A stretch of DNA of 5,397 nucleotides. Origin: Nanosynbacter sp. GTDB taxonomy: Bacteria > Patescibacteriota > Saccharimonadia > Saccharimonadales > Saccharimonadaceae. Location of the stretch: assembly GCA_029975625.1 (NCBI GenBank), contig JARKOR010000050.1, positions 1 through 5,397 on the forward strand, read 5' to 3'. Positions 4,214-5,397 of this stretch are shown piece by piece. Below the pieces are notes generated by a model. That model was not told the DNA's origin and ran no database searches. It was given only the letters and a program-made list of their open reading frames with translations. The number at the start of each line of letters is the position of its first letter. Position 1 is the first letter of the stretch. Made by a program: the position numbers and the translations under genes.

Positions 4214-5397
4214 TACGCTCCTCCAAATGGCCGCGCCAAGGAAAGTGACTCATCTGCCTCCGCGATGCGCATGATTTCGTTGTACTTCGCAATTCGCTCA
4301 GAACGCGACAGCGAACCCGTTTTAATTTGTCCCGTGCCAAGACCAACCGCCAAATGAGCGATTGTCGTGTCCTCTGTTTCGCCCGAGCGATGGCTCATAA
4401 CCGTACGCCAACCAGCATCTTTCGCCATTTTCACCGCTTGAATCGTCTCGCTCAAACTACCAATTTGATTTGGTTTAATCAAAATCGCGTTTGCCGCCTT
4501 TTCGTCAATTGCTCGCTTCAGGCGCTCAGTGTTCGTTACGAGAAGGTCGTCCCCGACCAACTGCACGTCCTGGCCAATTCGACTTGTCAACACCTGCCAA
4601 TTCTGCCAATCTTCCTCGTCAAGCCCGTCTTCAATTGACAGCAGCGGATAATCATTAATCATCTTCTGGTATAGGTCAATCATCTCGCCAGCGGTTAATT
4701 TGCGCCCCTCTGTCGCAAGATTATACATACCGTCCTCTTCGCTATAGAACTCGCTTGAAGCGGCATCCAGCGCCAAAGCGACATCCGCGCCAGGGGTATA
4801 GCCGGCATTCTCAATTGCTCGAAGAATCAAGCGAATCGGCTCAAGATTGCCGCCCTTCACTCGAGGCGCATAGCCGCCTTCGTCGCCCACTGTTGTTGGA
4901 TAATCTTCTTCCTTCAGCACCTTCGCAAGCGCATGGAACACCTCCGCGCCAATCCGAACCGCGTCCGCGAAATCCGACGCGCCAATTGGCACAATCATAT
5001 ATTCCTGAATATCCGTGGCGCCCAGCGCGTGCTGACCGCCATTCATCACGTTCATCATTGGCATCGGTAGGTTCATGTCCTCAGGTTGCGTGCCTGAAAT
5101 TTCCGCAATGTATTTATAAAGCGGCATCTTTTTTGATATCGCCGCAGCCTTTGCAACCGCAAGGCTCACTGTCAAAATTGCGTTCGCGCCTAAGCGAGAT
5201 TTGTCTGGTGTACCGTCAAATTTGCACATGCGCTCGTCAATATCAACTTGATCAAAAGGTGAGCGTCCAATCAAAGATTCGGCAATCTCACCATTGATGT
5301 TCGCAACCGCCTTCAGAACACCTTTGCCACCATATTCCGCCGCGCCATCGCGAAGCTCAAGCGCCTCATGCGCACCAGTGCTCGCCCCAGATGGAAC
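4213..5397 (-). CDS. eno: Enolase (phosphopyruvate hydratase), N-terminus outside the window
   Basis: Enolase converts 2-phosphoglycerate to phosphoenolpyruvate in the cytoplasm, using Mg2+. The frame is open from the right edge to the TAA at 4215–4213, giving 394 residues. About 35–40 N-terminal residues are missing compared with the family. Fragment residue 1 is the V of the conserved substrate-loop motif VPSGASTG, followed by EALELRDG. The catalytic Glu lies in GDEGG at about 171–175. Metal ligands are the Asp of ALDAASSEFY (about 211), the Glu of SIEDG (about 256) and the Asp of GDDLLVTN (about 283). The catalytic Lys is in LIKPNQIG (about 308), SHRSGETED starts near 335, and the substrate Lys is in GQIKTGS (about 359). 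All expected active-site residues in the visible part are intact. A TTG at 5274 is merely an internal Leu codon, not the start. eno precedes gpmA in an operon for two consecutive glycolytic steps. The promoter lies outside the window. Confidence 0.97.
   Translation of the reverse strand, partial: VPSGASTGAHEALELRDGAAEYGGKGVLKAVANINGEIAESLIGRSPFDQVDIDERMCKFDGTPDKSRLGANAILTVSLAVAKAAAISKKMPLYKYIAEISGTQPEDMNLPMPMMNVMNGGQHALGATDIQEYMIVPIGASDFADAVRIGAEVFHALAKVLKEEDYPTTVGDEGGYAPRVKGGNLEPIRLILRAIENAGYTPGADVALALDAASSEFYSEEDGMYNLATEGRKLTAGEMIDLYQKMINDYPLLSIEDGLDEEDWQNWQVLTSRIGQDVQLVGDDLLVTNTERLKRAIDEKAANAILIKPNQIGSLSETIQAVKMAKDAGWRTVMSHRSGETEDTTIAHLAVGLGTGQIKTGSLSRSERIAKYNEIMRIAEADESLSLARPFGGA

Noticed and set aside
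5272..5274. TTG as a start codon for a shorter enolase
   Set aside because: The same frame continues upstream to the window edge with the conserved VPSGASTG and EALELRDG motifs, so this TTG is an internal leucine codon.
4755..5297. A long plus-strand open frame (180 codons)
   Set aside because: It lies antisense to the strongly conserved enolase frame. Its product is low-complexity (Ser/Arg/Pro/Gln-rich), with no ribosome-binding site or known domain.

Overview
The window is ordinary bacterial core-genome sequence with a few uncharacterised pieces. The gene set is secE–nusG–rplK plus the glycolytic pair eno–gpmA, and one end is a cut-off membrane glycosyltransferase. TGA ends two genes (codons ending at 2352 and 3493), so the standard bacterial code fits, and no UGA-recoded lineage is indicated. 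The compact genes, divergent L11, single-span SecE, absence of rplA after rplK and short phosphoglycerate mutase suggest a small-genome bacterium. The NusG and enolase sequences look to me like Patescibacteria (CPR), with Saccharibacteria the likeliest guess. That placement is from memory of family sequences, not from a search, and I hold it at about 0.5–0.6.

Layout from left to right. (1) 1–1030, minus strand: a GT-A family 2 glycosyltransferase with an N-terminal membrane helix and C-terminal membrane segments. It is open across its whole visible length and runs off the left edge. (2) A short divergent intergenic region with a near-consensus sigma70-type promoter, then a stem-loop followed by a T-run in the secE leader. 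(3) 1116–2862, plus strand: secE, nusG, an unrecognised 116-residue ORF one base after nusG, then rplK. rplK appears to have its own promoter, a leader with competing inverted repeats, and a strong intrinsic terminator. (4) 3032–3493, plus strand: an unrecognised 153-residue ORF with a strong Shine-Dalgarno sequence. It is followed by an unusually structured 3' region of alternating complementary segments ending in a second terminator. (5) 3599–5397, minus strand: eno (5' end beyond the window) and gpmA, overlapping by one base as TAATG.

Functionally, SecE belongs to the SecYEG translocon, NusG is the transcription elongation factor that couples RNA polymerase to ribosomes, and L11 builds the ribosomal GTPase-associated centre. 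Their linkage is the widely conserved secE-nusG-rplK cluster. Enolase and phosphoglycerate mutase catalyse consecutive steps of lower glycolysis (3-phosphoglycerate to 2-phosphoglycerate to phosphoenolpyruvate).

I found no tRNA, rRNA, CRISPR array, insertion sequence or attachment site. No clearly new multi-gene system is visible. The items most worth following are the ORF inserted between nusG and rplK, the alternating-repeat 3' region after the 3032–3493 gene, and the RNA structures predicted in the secE and rplK leaders.
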